Shown: piece by piece, positions 18,995 through 27,395 of the stretch | Numbering within the stretch: position 1 is the first letter of the stretch | Layout: the number at the start of each line of letters is the position of its first letter | NCBI GenBank assembly: GCA_020026335.1 | Contig: JAHHQO010000013.1 | Location: forward strand, 7,760-71,759 | Reading direction: 5' to 3' | Origin: Alistipes sp. | GTDB taxonomy: Bacteria; Bacteroidota; Bacteroidia; Bacteroidales; Rikenellaceae | Length of the DNA stretch: 64,000 nt | Translations under genes and position numbers: made by a program | Notes under the pieces: model-generated | Seen by the model: the letters and a program-made list of their open reading frames with translations, nothing else | Database searches by the model: none | What the model was told of the DNA's origin: nothing

Positions 18995-20524
18995 ATGAGA
19001 AAATTTTTATCGCTTCTGTTTCTGTCGATGGTCTCTCTGGGCGTGAGTGCCGAAGAAGACAATAATAACGGTGTCGGAAACTCCGACCGTTTCGATTACA
19101 TCCTCCGCCGCAATGCGTGGAGCGAGGGCGTCCATGCCACGGGTATCCTCCGCGACACGGTGAGCCGCTCCTATGCCGAAATCTTCCTGCGCAAGGACAA
19201 CGGCGGTTTTGTCGACCTCTCGTCATCGGACGACAGCTGGAATGCAGGTGTCACCACTTCGTCGGTGCGCCACTTCGAGAAGGTCTCCTTTTCGGGCAGC
19301 TTCTCCTATGATTATTTCGATGGTCGCCATATGTGTGGCTCGATGTTTGTGCGTCCGGGTTTCTATCCGGTCGATATTCTGGAGTTTACCCCCGGCCGTA
19401 AGGTGAAGGAGACCTACGCCTTCACGGGCAACGTGGCTGCTCCTCTGGCGGAGCACTGGGCAGTGGGTCTCGACATCGACTTCACTGCCAACAACTACGC
19501 CAAGCGTAAGGACTTGCGCCACAAAAATATCCGTCTGGATTTCGACATCGCACCCGGTGTGATGTACCGCAACGGTGAGTTTGCCGTGGCGGCCGCCTAT
19601 CTGCTCCACCTCGACCGCGAGAAGGTGGAAGCCGAGCAGGTGGGGGCTTCGGTCGAGGGCTACAAGGCCTTCTTCGACCGCGGTCTGCGCTTCGGTTCGC
19701 TGCAATTGTGGGAGAGTAACGACCTGCACCTCACCACCCCCGGTGTGCAGGGCTTCCCCCTCAAACAGACCCTCCACGGAGTGTCGGTGGCTGCCGAGTA
19801 CGGGGCTTTGTACGGCGATGTGGAGTATCGCACGGGTAGCGGTAATTCGGGCGAGCGCGACATCATCTGGCACGAGTTCGACACCGACAAGGTCGATGCA
19901 CGCATGGTGCTGCACCTCTCCTCGTCATCGTTTCAGCACTTCTTGCGTGGTCGTGTGGGCTGGTCGAAGGTGCGCAACCGCGAGAATATCCTCTCGTTCG
20001 AGAATATCGAGGGTGTGAGCCGTCCCGTCAATCACGGTTCGGTGCCCGTCTTCGAGGGTCGCAGACTGGAGACCGGTGCGGAGTATGAACTCAAGGACGA
20101 GCGCAACGACTTGCGTCTGGCAGGTCAGTATGTCTTCACCAACCGCTCGTCATTCCTCATGTACCCCTATGCCAAGGGTCAGCGTCTGCACTACACGGTG
20201 CTCACGGCCGACTACCTGCGCACGCTGGGACATTGGGAGCTGTCGGTGAACATGATGGTGAGAACGGGCGGTTGCCGTGACACGGAGTCCCTGTTCGAGG
20301 AGCCTGCCACACCGGGTACTTATCCCGGCCGTCTGACCGACTTCTACAATGCCGAGAACGAATACGCCACAGCCAACCGCATGGGGTTGGGTGCTTCGTT
20401 GCGCCGCAATATCCACCGCTTCTACATCGACCTGTCGGTGAACTGGGAGCACGGATTCAACCTCCATTACCTGCCCGAGGCCAACCGCGAGAGCGTGATG
20501 CTGCGTGTGGGTTACAACTTTTAA
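18995..20524 (+). CDS. DUF6850-like outer-membrane beta-barrel protein
   Basis: 509 aa from ATG 18995; a longer frame from 18959 would overlap the DUF4876 gene and lacks a signal-peptide start. Signal peptide MRKFLSLLFLSMVSLGVSAEE. The rest is alternating polar/hydrophobic strands without long helices (KVSFSGSFSYDYFDGRHMCG, AVGLDIDFTANNYAKR, FYIDLSVNWEHGF) and ends in VMLRVGYNF, a typical aromatic barrel end. I assign DUF6850 from general resemblance and from its place after DUF4876; a profile search is needed to confirm the family number. Probably an accessory barrel of the receptor system. Confidence 0.65.
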   Translation: MRKFLSLLFLSMVSLGVSAEEDNNNGVGNSDRFDYILRRNAWSEGVHATGILRDTVSRSYAEIFLRKDNGGFVDLSSSDDSWNAGVTTSSVRHFEKVSFSGSFSYDYFDGRHMCGSMFVRPGFYPVDILEFTPGRKVKETYAFTGNVAAPLAEHWAVGLDIDFTANNYAKRKDLRHKNIRLDFDIAPGVMYRNGEFAVAAAYLLHLDREKVEAEQVGASVEGYKAFFDRGLRFGSLQLWESNDLHLTTPGVQGFPLKQTLHGVSVAAEYGALYGDVEYRTGSGNSGERDIIWHEFDTDKVDARMVLHLSSSSFQHFLRGRVGWSKVRNRENILSFENIEGVSRPVNHGSVPVFEGRRLETGAEYELKDERNDLRLAGQYVFTNRSSFLMYPYAKGQRLHYTVLTADYLRTLGHWELSVNMMVRTGGCRDTESLFEEPATPGTYPGRLTDFYNAENEYATANRMGLGASLRRNIHRFYIDLSVNWEHGFNLHYLPEANRESVMLRVGYNF

Positions 20525-20560
20525 TCGAGTGACAACAAACAATAATTTAATATCAAGACT

Positions 20561-22132
20561 ATGAAAAAGATTTTATTCTCTGTCGCAGCTGCTGCGCTGA
20601 TGTTTGCCGGCTGTTCGAGCGATGAGGAGGGTGCTTTGGGCAGTCAGATGCATTTGAGCATCAACCCCACAATTGCCAATCCTCAGGTGATGCCTACATC
20701 TCGTGTTACCGATACCGACTTTGAGGCCGGTGACAAGATTGGTCTTCGTGTGAAGATGACCACCGGTGTGGAGTTCCTCGCCAACGAGCCGATGGTATAT
20801 GATGCTGCGCAGGGTCTGTTCACCTCGTCGAAGAACTGGTACGAGGATATCAACCTCACTTCGGATTTGTTCGCTTACCACCCCTTTGTTGAGGGTGCAG
20901 CCCTTCCCACCAACTTTGAGGTGAAGCTCGACCAGAGCGCAGAGGGTTACGCACAGAGCGACCTGCTCGTAGCAATGAAGTCGAAGGTGAATCCTACCAC
21001 TGCTGCCACTCAGATGACTTTCAGCCACAAGATGGCTCGTCTGATTATCGACATCAAGTCGAATACTTCGGGTTATGACATCTCGAAGGTCGAAATCCTC
21101 GGTGTTGCCACCGCAGGTACACTCAACCTCGAGAACGGTGAGGTGACTGCCGCTTCGGCACTCCAGAATGTGATTGCCCACACCGCACAGGCCAACAAGA
21201 TGTACTACGCTCTGGTCATGCCTCAGGCAGGTGTGAAGATGAGTGTGAAGGTAACCACCGCCGATGGTCAGTCGCGCACCTACTCGTTGCAGGCTACCGA
21301 CCTCAAGTCGGGTGAGAACCGCCGTCTGGCTACCGATGTAAAGCCTGTCAGCATCAACGTAACCATCTCGGGCCCCATTAACCAGTGGGTTGACGGTGAG
21401 GACCTCATCATCGATGGTGGCGAGACTCCTGCCGAGCAGAATGTTGTAGAGTGGGGTGGTGTGAAGTACAAGACCGTCACTCTGTCGAACGGTCAGGTAT
21501 GGATGGCCGAGAACCTCCGTTATCTGCCCGCAGGCAAGACCGCTTCGTCAAATCCTGCTGACGGCAGTGGCGTTTGGTTGCCCTGTAATTTGCAGAAGGC
21601 GGCTGATGCTTCGCGCGTAGAGACCGATGGTTACTATTACAGCTATCCCGTACTGTTGGGTATCGAGGGTGAGAAGTTCACTGCCGAGAACTACAACAAG
21701 TATGAGGGTGCACAGGGTATCTGCCCCAAGGGCTGGCACGTTCCCACCGAGGCGGATTGGGCGAAGCTCACCGATCAGGGTTCGGAGTTCTATACCGACG
21801 AGCAGAAGGGTGCTTTCCTGCCTCTGCTTGCCAAGGCAGGTATGAACATCACCGGTCTGGGTTATATTAACGGTGCTACCGCTACCACTACTCCTGTGTA
21901 TATGGCTAACGAGTCGAAGGCACCCGATGGTGCTGGTAAGTTCGGTATGGCTTACTACGCATCTTCGACCAGCCAGTCTATCGACTTCAACACCGCAGGT
22001 AAGCCCGAGTCGGGTATCAAGAAGATTGGTTACCGTGCTGCGATGGTGACTTACAATGCCAATTACAACCGTCTGACCATTGCCAATCAGATGGCATACG
22101 GTGCAGCACCTGTTCGTTGCGTGAAGGACTAA
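20561..22132 (+). CDS. Fimbrillin-family lipoprotein with C-terminal FISUMP domain
   Basis: 523 aa. Lipobox MFAGCSSDEEG after MKKILFSVAAAAL. Residues about 28-285 are a fimbrillin/Mfa-like transthyretin-type domain (SRVTDTDFEAGDKIGLRV; SDLLVAMKSKV; MTFSHKMARLIIDIKSN; NKMYYALVMPQ). The remainder is a Fibrobacter-succinogenes-major-paralogous-type (FISUMP) C-type-lectin-like domain: GGVKYKTVTLSNGQVWMAENLRYLPAG, DGYYYSYPVLLG, GICPKGWHVPTEADW and a terminal GAAPVRCVKD. It looks like a surface adhesin or binding lipoprotein rather than a polymerised pilin. It is the last gene of the receptor operon; a strong terminator follows. Codon choice looks like that of a well-expressed gene. Confidence 0.88.
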   Translation: MKKILFSVAAAALMFAGCSSDEEGALGSQMHLSINPTIANPQVMPTSRVTDTDFEAGDKIGLRVKMTTGVEFLANEPMVYDAAQGLFTSSKNWYEDINLTSDLFAYHPFVEGAALPTNFEVKLDQSAEGYAQSDLLVAMKSKVNPTTAATQMTFSHKMARLIIDIKSNTSGYDISKVEILGVATAGTLNLENGEVTAASALQNVIAHTAQANKMYYALVMPQAGVKMSVKVTTADGQSRTYSLQATDLKSGENRRLATDVKPVSINVTISGPINQWVDGEDLIIDGGETPAEQNVVEWGGVKYKTVTLSNGQVWMAENLRYLPAGKTASSNPADGSGVWLPCNLQKAADASRVETDGYYYSYPVLLGIEGEKFTAENYNKYEGAQGICPKGWHVPTEADWAKLTDQGSEFYTDEQKGAFLPLLAKAGMNITGLGYINGATATTTPVYMANESKAPDGAGKFGMAYYASSTSQSIDFNTAGKPESGIKKIGYRAAMVTYNANYNRLTIANQMAYGAAPVRCVKD

Positions 22133-22171
22133 CCGATTTCTCTCTTTAGGAGAAATTCTCCGATAAAAACC

Positions 22172-22210
22172 ATACGGGATGATGAAAAGTCATTCCGTAT
22201 TGTTTTTTAT
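22172..22210 (+). terminator. Terminator of the TonB-receptor operon
   Basis: Stem ATACGGGATGA / TCATTCCGTAT with a 7-nt loop, followed by a T-rich run. Confidence 0.85.
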
Positions 22211-22217
22211 TTTTTAG

Positions 22218-22225
22218 TATCTTTG
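22218..22225 (+). promoter_or_regulatory. -7 box for the membrane ferredoxin gene
   Basis: TATCTTTG directly after the preceding terminator. The ATG at 22227 touches this box, so it cannot be the translation start; ATG 22263 is the first usable one. Confidence 0.65.
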
Positions 22226-22262
22226 CATGAAGAACACGACACAAACAACACAATACATATTA

Positions 22263-24224
22263 ATGAAACGCAAACAAAACTATCCCAGACTCCTGCTTCA
22301 GTGGGGAGTCTTTGTGGCTATTGTCCTCACCGTTGGGTGGGCGGCAGTGAGCGAACAGACGGTCGATGTCGAAAAATATTGCCCGTTTGGAGGTCTTCAG
22401 GCATTTGGTACTTTTCTGATTAACAATTCGCTGGCCTGCTCGATGTCGATGGTGCAGATTGCCATGGGCCTGGTGCTGGCTGTCGGAGTGATTTTCTTCT
22501 CCAAACTTTTCTGTGGTTATCTCTGCCCGTTGGGTACACTCGGCGAGGCGATGGGGCGCGTGGGGCAGAAACTCCGCCTGCAAATCAACATCGTCCCCGG
22601 CGGTATTGCCGACCGACTGCTGCGCGGTGTGAAATACGCCCTGCTGTTCACCATTCTCTACAATACGTTCCTCACCAGCGAGCTGTTCTGCAAGAAGCTC
22701 GACCCCTACTATGCCATGGCTACGGGCTTTCTGGGCGAAATCGTGGTGTGGATGACGGTGGTGACTCTCTGCCTGCTCTTTGTGGGCGGTTTCTTCGTCA
22801 AGATGTTCTGGTGCAAATACATCTGTCCGCTGGGGGCTGCCAGCAATATCTTCAAATACTTCTTCCTGCTCATCATCGCCGGTCTCGTGGCGTGGATTCT
22901 CGGCCTGCTGGGGCTGGAGAGTGTGTGGGTGTGGATTTTGGCTGCGGTGTGCGTGAGTGCCGCCCTGCTCGAAATCTTCACGCTCCGCAGCTGGGGCGCA
23001 CCGACCATGACCATCGTGCGTGACGATGACGCCTGCAACGGTTGCGGTCTGTGTCAGAAAAGATGTCCTTACAGCATCGCAGTCCCCGATTTGACCAAGG
23101 TGCGCCACATCGACTGCACGCTGTGCGGCGAGTGTGTGTCATCGTGTCATGCCGATGCCTTGCAGGTGGGCGGTAAGCATTCGATGCGCTATGTGCCCTT
23201 CGTGATGACGGTGGTGCTCTTTGTTATCGCCGTGGTGCTGGGTCAGACGGTCGAACTGCCGACCATCGACCTCAAATGGGGCAACTACGAGCAGTTGGAG
23301 AGCGAGAACAGAGTGAAGAGTTACAGCCTTGACGGTCTGCAATCCATCAAGTGCTACGGCTCGTCGAGTGCCTTGGCAATGAAGATGGAGAAGATGCAGG
23401 GCGTGGTGGGTCTCAAGACCTTCGTGCGCCGTCACGGCGTGGAGATTTTCTATGACGAGCGTCTGACCGACACCGTGAAACTCAAGCGTGCCCTTTTTAC
23501 CCCCATGACCCGCAAGTATAAGAACCCGACCGCCGAGATGACGGAGCTGAAGGTGGTGAAACTGGGTGTCGAGGGTCTTCACGACCGTATGGATTTGGTC
23601 TATTTCGGTATGGCTCTGCAACGTGTGAAGAGCATCTACGGCTTCACGGCGGAGTTCTCCTGCCCCGTGGATGTGACGCTGTACTGCGCTCCCGATGCCG
23701 TACCCGATGAGGATACCCTGCGCGAGGTTATCGAAGCCGAGGAGCTGGTCTTCCCCACCAAGACCGAAACCAAGGTCTTCCCCATGCACAACGAGTTGAG
23801 AAGCTACCGCGAGGAGGGTGTGGTGTCGAGTCAGGAGTTCTCGGAGGTGATGTTCCGCGAGATAAAGGCACTTTCGGGTCGCTACTCGAAGCATATCGCG
23901 GCGTGCAGCGATGAGGAGAAATATCCGCGTGCCATCTACGAATTGGAGTACAAAGCCATCGAACACGTCCCCGTGAGAGGTGGTTTCCCCTACTTCAAGA
24001 GCTTCCTTTCGGGCAAGGAGGGTATCCTCTCGGTGGATTTGGCACTCAAGGGTACGATGCCCGTCATTCGTCTGACCTATGTCTCCACGATGTGGGACGA
24101 TGCCCGCATCTGGAAAGAGATTTTCAATGCCCCCTCGTGGACCATTCACATGGTGGACGGCACTACAAAGGAGATGCCTCCCAAGATGAAATTCGTGAAG
24201 GAGGGACATACGCTTTCGGAGTAA
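22263..24224 (+). CDS. NapH/NosR/CcoG-like membrane 4Fe-4S protein with HMA-like domain
   Basis: 653 aa from ATG 22263. Residues 12-240 hold about six membrane segments with paired-cysteine motifs of the NapH/NosR/MauN group: KYCPFGG (C40), CGYLCPLG (C84, C88) and CKYICPLG (C184, C188). A double ferredoxin follows: C258/C261/C264/C268 and C285/C288/C291/C295. One more membrane helix (about 311-328) leads to a long soluble region. Its first part (about 357-412: LQSIKCYGSSSALAMKMEKM ... VEIFYDERLTD) looks like a heavy-metal-associated (HMA) fold with only one of the usual two Cys (C364). The last ~240 residues are not recognised. Likely an electron-transfer protein across the inner membrane; an involvement in metal reduction or handling is inference. 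Confidence 0.82.
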   Translation: MKRKQNYPRLLLQWGVFVAIVLTVGWAAVSEQTVDVEKYCPFGGLQAFGTFLINNSLACSMSMVQIAMGLVLAVGVIFFSKLFCGYLCPLGTLGEAMGRVGQKLRLQINIVPGGIADRLLRGVKYALLFTILYNTFLTSELFCKKLDPYYAMATGFLGEIVVWMTVVTLCLLFVGGFFVKMFWCKYICPLGAASNIFKYFFLLIIAGLVAWILGLLGLESVWVWILAAVCVSAALLEIFTLRSWGAPTMTIVRDDDACNGCGLCQKRCPYSIAVPDLTKVRHIDCTLCGECVSSCHADALQVGGKHSMRYVPFVMTVVLFVIAVVLGQTVELPTIDLKWGNYEQLESENRVKSYSLDGLQSIKCYGSSSALAMKMEKMQGVVGLKTFVRRHGVEIFYDERLTDTVKLKRALFTPMTRKYKNPTAEMTELKVVKLGVEGLHDRMDLVYFGMALQRVKSIYGFTAEFSCPVDVTLYCAPDAVPDEDTLREVIEAEELVFPTKTETKVFPMHNELRSYREEGVVSSQEFSEVMFREIKALSGRYSKHIAACSDEEKYPRAIYELEYKAIEHVPVRGGFPYFKSFLSGKEGILSVDLALKGTMPVIRLTYVSTMWDDARIWKEIFNAPSWTIHMVDGTTKEMPPKMKFVKEGHTLSE

Positions 24225-24249
24225 AAATCCGTTAGAAGAAACGACATCC

Positions 24250-24277
24250 GCGCCCCGTTGAAAATGGGTCGGGGCGC
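24250..24277 (+). other. Hairpin between the membrane ferredoxin and DPP7-like genes
   Basis: GCGCCCCG / CGGGGCGC, 8 G-C-rich pairs with a 12-nt loop, no U-run after it. It ends 23 bases before ATG 24301, so it is more likely to affect mRNA processing or translation than to terminate. Confidence 0.5.
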
Positions 24278-24300
24278 AGGTGCTTAAACTATTGAATTTT

Positions 24301-26475
24301 ATGTACAGAAAATTATTTTGTTTGTTGCTGGCGGTGGTGCTGCTCGGAGGAGAGGTGCGTGCCGATGAGGGTATGTGGATGGTTCAGCATCTCGAAAAGG
24401 TCTATCCGCAACTGCGACAACGGGGTGTGAAACTTCCGCTGCATGAAATCTACAACGAGCAGGACGGTGGTGTGGCGGCTGCCGTGGTGACACTCGACGG
24501 CGGTATGGGTACGGGAAGCATGATTTCCGAGGAGGGACTCATGATTACCAACCATCATGTGGCGTATAGCGACATCTGCGACCTTTCGACCGTGCAACGC
24601 AACTACCTCGAGGAGGGCTTCTGGGCGCGTTCGCGTGCGGAGGAGATACCCATTCGCGGCAAGAGCGTACATTTTCTGCGCAAGGTGGTCGATGTGACCG
24701 CGGAGGCGGATTCCATTGTGCGCGACATCCAATCGCGTGGCAAGTGGGGCATGATGTCGATGCGCAAGGTGGTGTCGTCCATCGAGAAAAAATATGCCCG
24801 CACGACTGACTGCGAGGTGGCGTGCGTACCCATGTGGCACGGCAAGAAGACTTACCTCTATTACTACGATGTCTATCGTGATGTGCGATTGGTGGCAGCT
24901 CCGCCGCGCGACATTGCCGCTTTTGGTGGCGACTTCGACAACTGGACATGGCCGCAACACAAGGGTGATTTCACCATCTACCGCATCTATGCCACTCCGG
25001 AGGGGCGTCCCGCGAAGTATTCCGCGGAGAATGTGCCCCTGCGTCCGCGCCGTGTGCTGACCGTCTCCACACGTGGCGTGTCGGACGGTGACTATGCCAT
25101 GGTCATCGGCTACCCGGGACGCACACAGCGTTACTCCTCGTCGTATGCCATTGCCGAGAAGCAGAACGTGACCAACCCCATCGTGGTGAAGAACCGCCAC
25201 GAGCGTATGGATATTCTCCGCCACCACATGGAGCGTGACCCTGAGGTGAGGGTGAAGTATGCCGATGCGTTCTTCTCGTTGAGCAACTTCGCCGACTATG
25301 CCAAGTGGGAGAACATCTGCCTGCACCGCTTCGGTGTGGCGGACAAGCGCAGGGCGGAGGAGCGCGAGATGCAGATGTGGGTGGAGGCCGATGCCGACCG
25401 CAAGGCGAAGTATGGCGATGTGCTCTCCATGCTTCAACGCAGCTATGCCATGCGCCGCGAGGCTCAGACCAACCTCAATTATTTCCGTGAAACGTGGTTG
25501 GGCCCCTCGGTGCCCATTCTGGTGGCGAACCGTGTAAACAGCCATATCCTCAAGATGCGCCGTACCCGCCGCACGGAACTCCTGCCCGAGGATAGGGAGA
25601 CGCGCAGTCTCTACCGCTTCAGCTCCCGTCTGGAGGGCGGTTATGACGCAACGACAGAGCTCGACCTGATGAAGCGTCTGACGCGCAATTTCACCGCCCA
25701 CGTGCCGAGAAAGATGTGGGGCAAGGGCTTCGAGGAGATGTACGATGCCGCGGGGGGCGATGTCGAGCGAATGATGGAGCAGGCGTTCAAGGCTTCGTTC
25801 TGCTCGTCGGCAGAGCGCTACAAGGCTTTCCTGTCGGAGAAGCGGAGCATCGACGAACTGCTGGCTGACCCTCTGGTGAAGCTGGCGGCCTCGGTCAAGA
25901 CGATTAATTTCACGGGAGCGGTGATGGCGAGCGACAAACGCTCGGCAGGTTGCGACCTCCATGTCTGCGAACGCCGATACAGCGATATGCTCTACGACTA
26001 CCGCGCTTCGCAAGGTGTGGTGCAGTACCCTAACGCCAACTCGACCATGCGCTTGTCGTATGGTCGTGTGAAGGACCTTCACCCCTATGACGGGGTGTGG
26101 ATGTCGTTCCGCTCGACTGTTGAGGGCTATCTCGAGAAGTGGAATCCTGCGCAGTATGAGAGGACGATGAGCGACCGTATGCGCGAATTAATCGCCGCGA
26201 AAGAGTGGGGTCGTTGGGGTGAAAAGGGACAGCTCTATGTCAATTTCATCACCGACAACGACATCACGGGCGGTAATTCGGGCAGTCCCGTGCTGAATGC
26301 GCGTGGCGAGCTTATCGGATTGGCTTTTGACGGCAACCGCGAGTCGATGGCGGGAGGGGTGTGGTTCCACCCCGAACTCTCGCGCACGGTGTGTGTGGAC
26401 ATTCGTTTCGTGATGTGGGTTCTCGAAAAATATGCCGGTGCCGATGATTTGATTGCCGAGATGCGACTGAAGTAG
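24301..26475 (+). CDS. S46 family dipeptidyl-peptidase, DPP7-type
   Basis: 724 aa from ATG 24301 (an in-frame GTG at 24280 would overlap the upstream hairpin). Signal peptide MYRKLFCLLLAVVLLGGEVRA. S46 peptidases are periplasmic chymotrypsin-fold enzymes removing dipeptides from peptide N-termini and feeding peptide-using anaerobes. Catalytic His in MITNHHVAY (84-86), Asp in FGGDFDNWTWPQH, and Ser660 in GGNSGSP. The residue 18 positions after the catalytic Ser is Gly678 (LAFDGN); in the family Gly at this site goes with DPP7-like preference for bulky/hydrophobic P1, while Arg marks acid-specific DPP11. Single-gene unit closed by a terminator. Confidence 0.93.
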   Translation: MYRKLFCLLLAVVLLGGEVRADEGMWMVQHLEKVYPQLRQRGVKLPLHEIYNEQDGGVAAAVVTLDGGMGTGSMISEEGLMITNHHVAYSDICDLSTVQRNYLEEGFWARSRAEEIPIRGKSVHFLRKVVDVTAEADSIVRDIQSRGKWGMMSMRKVVSSIEKKYARTTDCEVACVPMWHGKKTYLYYYDVYRDVRLVAAPPRDIAAFGGDFDNWTWPQHKGDFTIYRIYATPEGRPAKYSAENVPLRPRRVLTVSTRGVSDGDYAMVIGYPGRTQRYSSSYAIAEKQNVTNPIVVKNRHERMDILRHHMERDPEVRVKYADAFFSLSNFADYAKWENICLHRFGVADKRRAEEREMQMWVEADADRKAKYGDVLSMLQRSYAMRREAQTNLNYFRETWLGPSVPILVANRVNSHILKMRRTRRTELLPEDRETRSLYRFSSRLEGGYDATTELDLMKRLTRNFTAHVPRKMWGKGFEEMYDAAGGDVERMMEQAFKASFCSSAERYKAFLSEKRSIDELLADPLVKLAASVKTINFTGAVMASDKRSAGCDLHVCERRYSDMLYDYRASQGVVQYPNANSTMRLSYGRVKDLHPYDGVWMSFRSTVEGYLEKWNPAQYERTMSDRMRELIAAKEWGRWGEKGQLYVNFITDNDITGGNSGSPVLNARGELIGLAFDGNRESMAGGVWFHPELSRTVCVDIRFVMWVLEKYAGADDLIAEMRLK

Positions 26476-26495
26476 TCGGACGACTGAAGATAGAG

Positions 26496-26532
26496 GAGCG
26501 AAATCCCGTGATGGGGTTTCGCTCTTTTTTTT
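26496..26532 (+). terminator. Terminator after the DPP7-like gene
   Basis: Stem GAGCGAAATCCC / GGGGTTTCGCTC with a short loop, followed by eight T. Confidence 0.9.
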
Positions 26533-26606
26533 GGGGTAGAAATGTTGAGCGCGGTGGCTTGTTTCTCTCCGCCCCTATGCCTCTCCTCCCCCTCCTCGCG
26601 AAAGGG

Positions 26607-26642
26607 CATAAAAAAACGACTCACAGAAATCTGTAAGTCGTT
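26607..26642 (-). terminator. Terminator of tRNA-Arg copy 1
   Basis: On the minus strand: stem AACGACTTACAG / CTGTGAGTCGTT followed by a T-run. Inner pairs ACAGA/TCTGT differ from copy 2 by a paired G-C to A-T change. Confidence 0.9.
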
Positions 26643-26646
26643 TAAG

Positions 26647-26720
26647 TGACGCCGACAGGACTCAAACCTGTAACCTTTTGATCCGTAGTCAAATGCTCTA
26701 TTCAATTAAGCTACGGCGCC
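26647..26720 (-). tRNA. tRNA-Arg (anticodon ACG), copy 1
   Basis: 74 nt, CCA not encoded. Minus-strand acceptor GGCGCCG / CGGCGTC (one G-U), D-arm GCT...AGC, anticodon stem TTTGA/TCAAA around loop CTACGGA (ACG reads CGU, and CGC/CGA after A-to-I editing), T-arm ACAGG TTTGAGT CCTGT, discriminator A. Structure folds without defects. Confidence 0.95.
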
Positions 26721-26738
26721 ATTTTTTGATTGCGATTG

Positions 26739-26770
26739 CAAATGTAGTGTAAATTTTCTGTTCCTCCAAA
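26739..26770 (-). promoter_or_regulatory. Promoter of tRNA-Arg copy 1
   Basis: Minus strand: TTTG (26767-26770), 20-base spacer, TACATTTG (26739-26746), about 18 bases before the mature tRNA 5' end. Confidence 0.75.
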
Positions 26771-27100
26771 TTTATGGGGTAAAATATTACAATGTGAACA
26801 GCATAAATAGGTTTTTCAACAAAATATGGAGGATTTGAACTTTTATTGCGACTGTCGAGTGGGGTAGTGTCGGAAATGAAATATCGTCCCCTGCCTGTTT
26901 TCGTCCTGCCGTTCCCGTTCTCGTTCTCGTAACCGACAACTGCCGGCTTGTCGGCAGGGTGTCTCTTTTGTGACCTCGCCTGCGCCGTCACTTTCCGCTC
27001 ACACCTTGCACCTCGTCAGCTTGCTCGCCGTCACCCTCTCTTGTCATCTCTCACGCCGTGTCGCCATCACCTCTCACGCCGTCATACTTCTCGCCCCCCC
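26771..27100. other. Spacer between the two tRNA cassettes, no gene seen
   Basis: 330 bp of low-complexity, partly C/T-rich DNA with many CTCACGCC and GTCAC-like words. Short open frames here have no plausible start signals or protein-like composition. I see no RNA gene or mobile-element end. Confidence 0.6.
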
Positions 27101-27116
27101 CCTCGCGGAAAAGGGC

Positions 27117-27152
27117 ATAAAAAAAACGACTCACAAAATTTGTAAGTCGTTT
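27117..27152 (-). terminator. Terminator of tRNA-Arg copy 2
   Basis: Minus strand stem AACGACTTACAA / TTGTGAGTCGTT and T-run. Compared with copy 1, an inner G-C pair has become A-T on both sides and the loop is one base shorter, so pairing is kept. Confidence 0.9.
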
Positions 27153-27155
27153 CAG

Positions 27156-27229
27156 TGACGCCGACAGGACTCAAACCTGTAACCTTTTGATCCGTAGTCA
27201 AATGCTCTATTCAATTAAGCTACGGCGCC
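27156..27229 (-). tRNA. tRNA-Arg (anticodon ACG), copy 2
   Basis: 74 nt, identical in sequence to the tRNA at 26647-26720, including anticodon loop CTACGGA and discriminator A; CCA not encoded. Confidence 0.95.
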
Positions 27230-27247
27230 ATTTTTTGATTGCGAGTG

Positions 27248-27279
27248 CAAATATAGGGCATTTCTTCGTACCGTGCAAA
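27248..27279 (-). promoter_or_regulatory. Promoter of tRNA-Arg copy 2
   Basis: Minus strand: TTTG (27276-27279), 20-base spacer, TATATTTG (27248-27255). Same geometry as copy 1 but the -33 region and spacer differ in sequence. Confidence 0.75.
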
Positions 27280-27395
27280 TTTTTGGGGTGAAATTTTTGT
27301 AAGAATTTTTATTTTATCTCCTATTGTATTGTGGTGCAATGATTTATGATATTAAAAATTTTGTCCTTCGAAAACTCCTCCTCACTGCTCTCAGC

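Larger units (their letters stand above)
26594..26747 (-). repeat. Direct repeat copy 1: tRNA-Arg cassette
   Basis: About 154 bp, from CCTCGCG to the -7 box, nearly identical to 27101-27256 (offset about 509). The repeat contains a complete promoter -7 box, tRNA gene and terminator on the minus strand. Differences are confined to the terminator stem and loop and a few bases in the flanks; the tRNA bodies are identical. Confidence 0.9.
27101..27256 (-). repeat. Direct repeat copy 2: tRNA-Arg cassette
   Basis: Second copy of the repeat at 26594-26747, in the same orientation. It has its own -7 box, tRNA and terminator. Confidence 0.9.

Noticed and set aside
26235..26705. 156-codon frame across the tRNA-Arg copy 1
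   Set aside because: Begins inside the tRNA and gives the familiar spurious start FDYGSKGYRFESCRR; the rest overlaps the DPP7-like gene in antisense.
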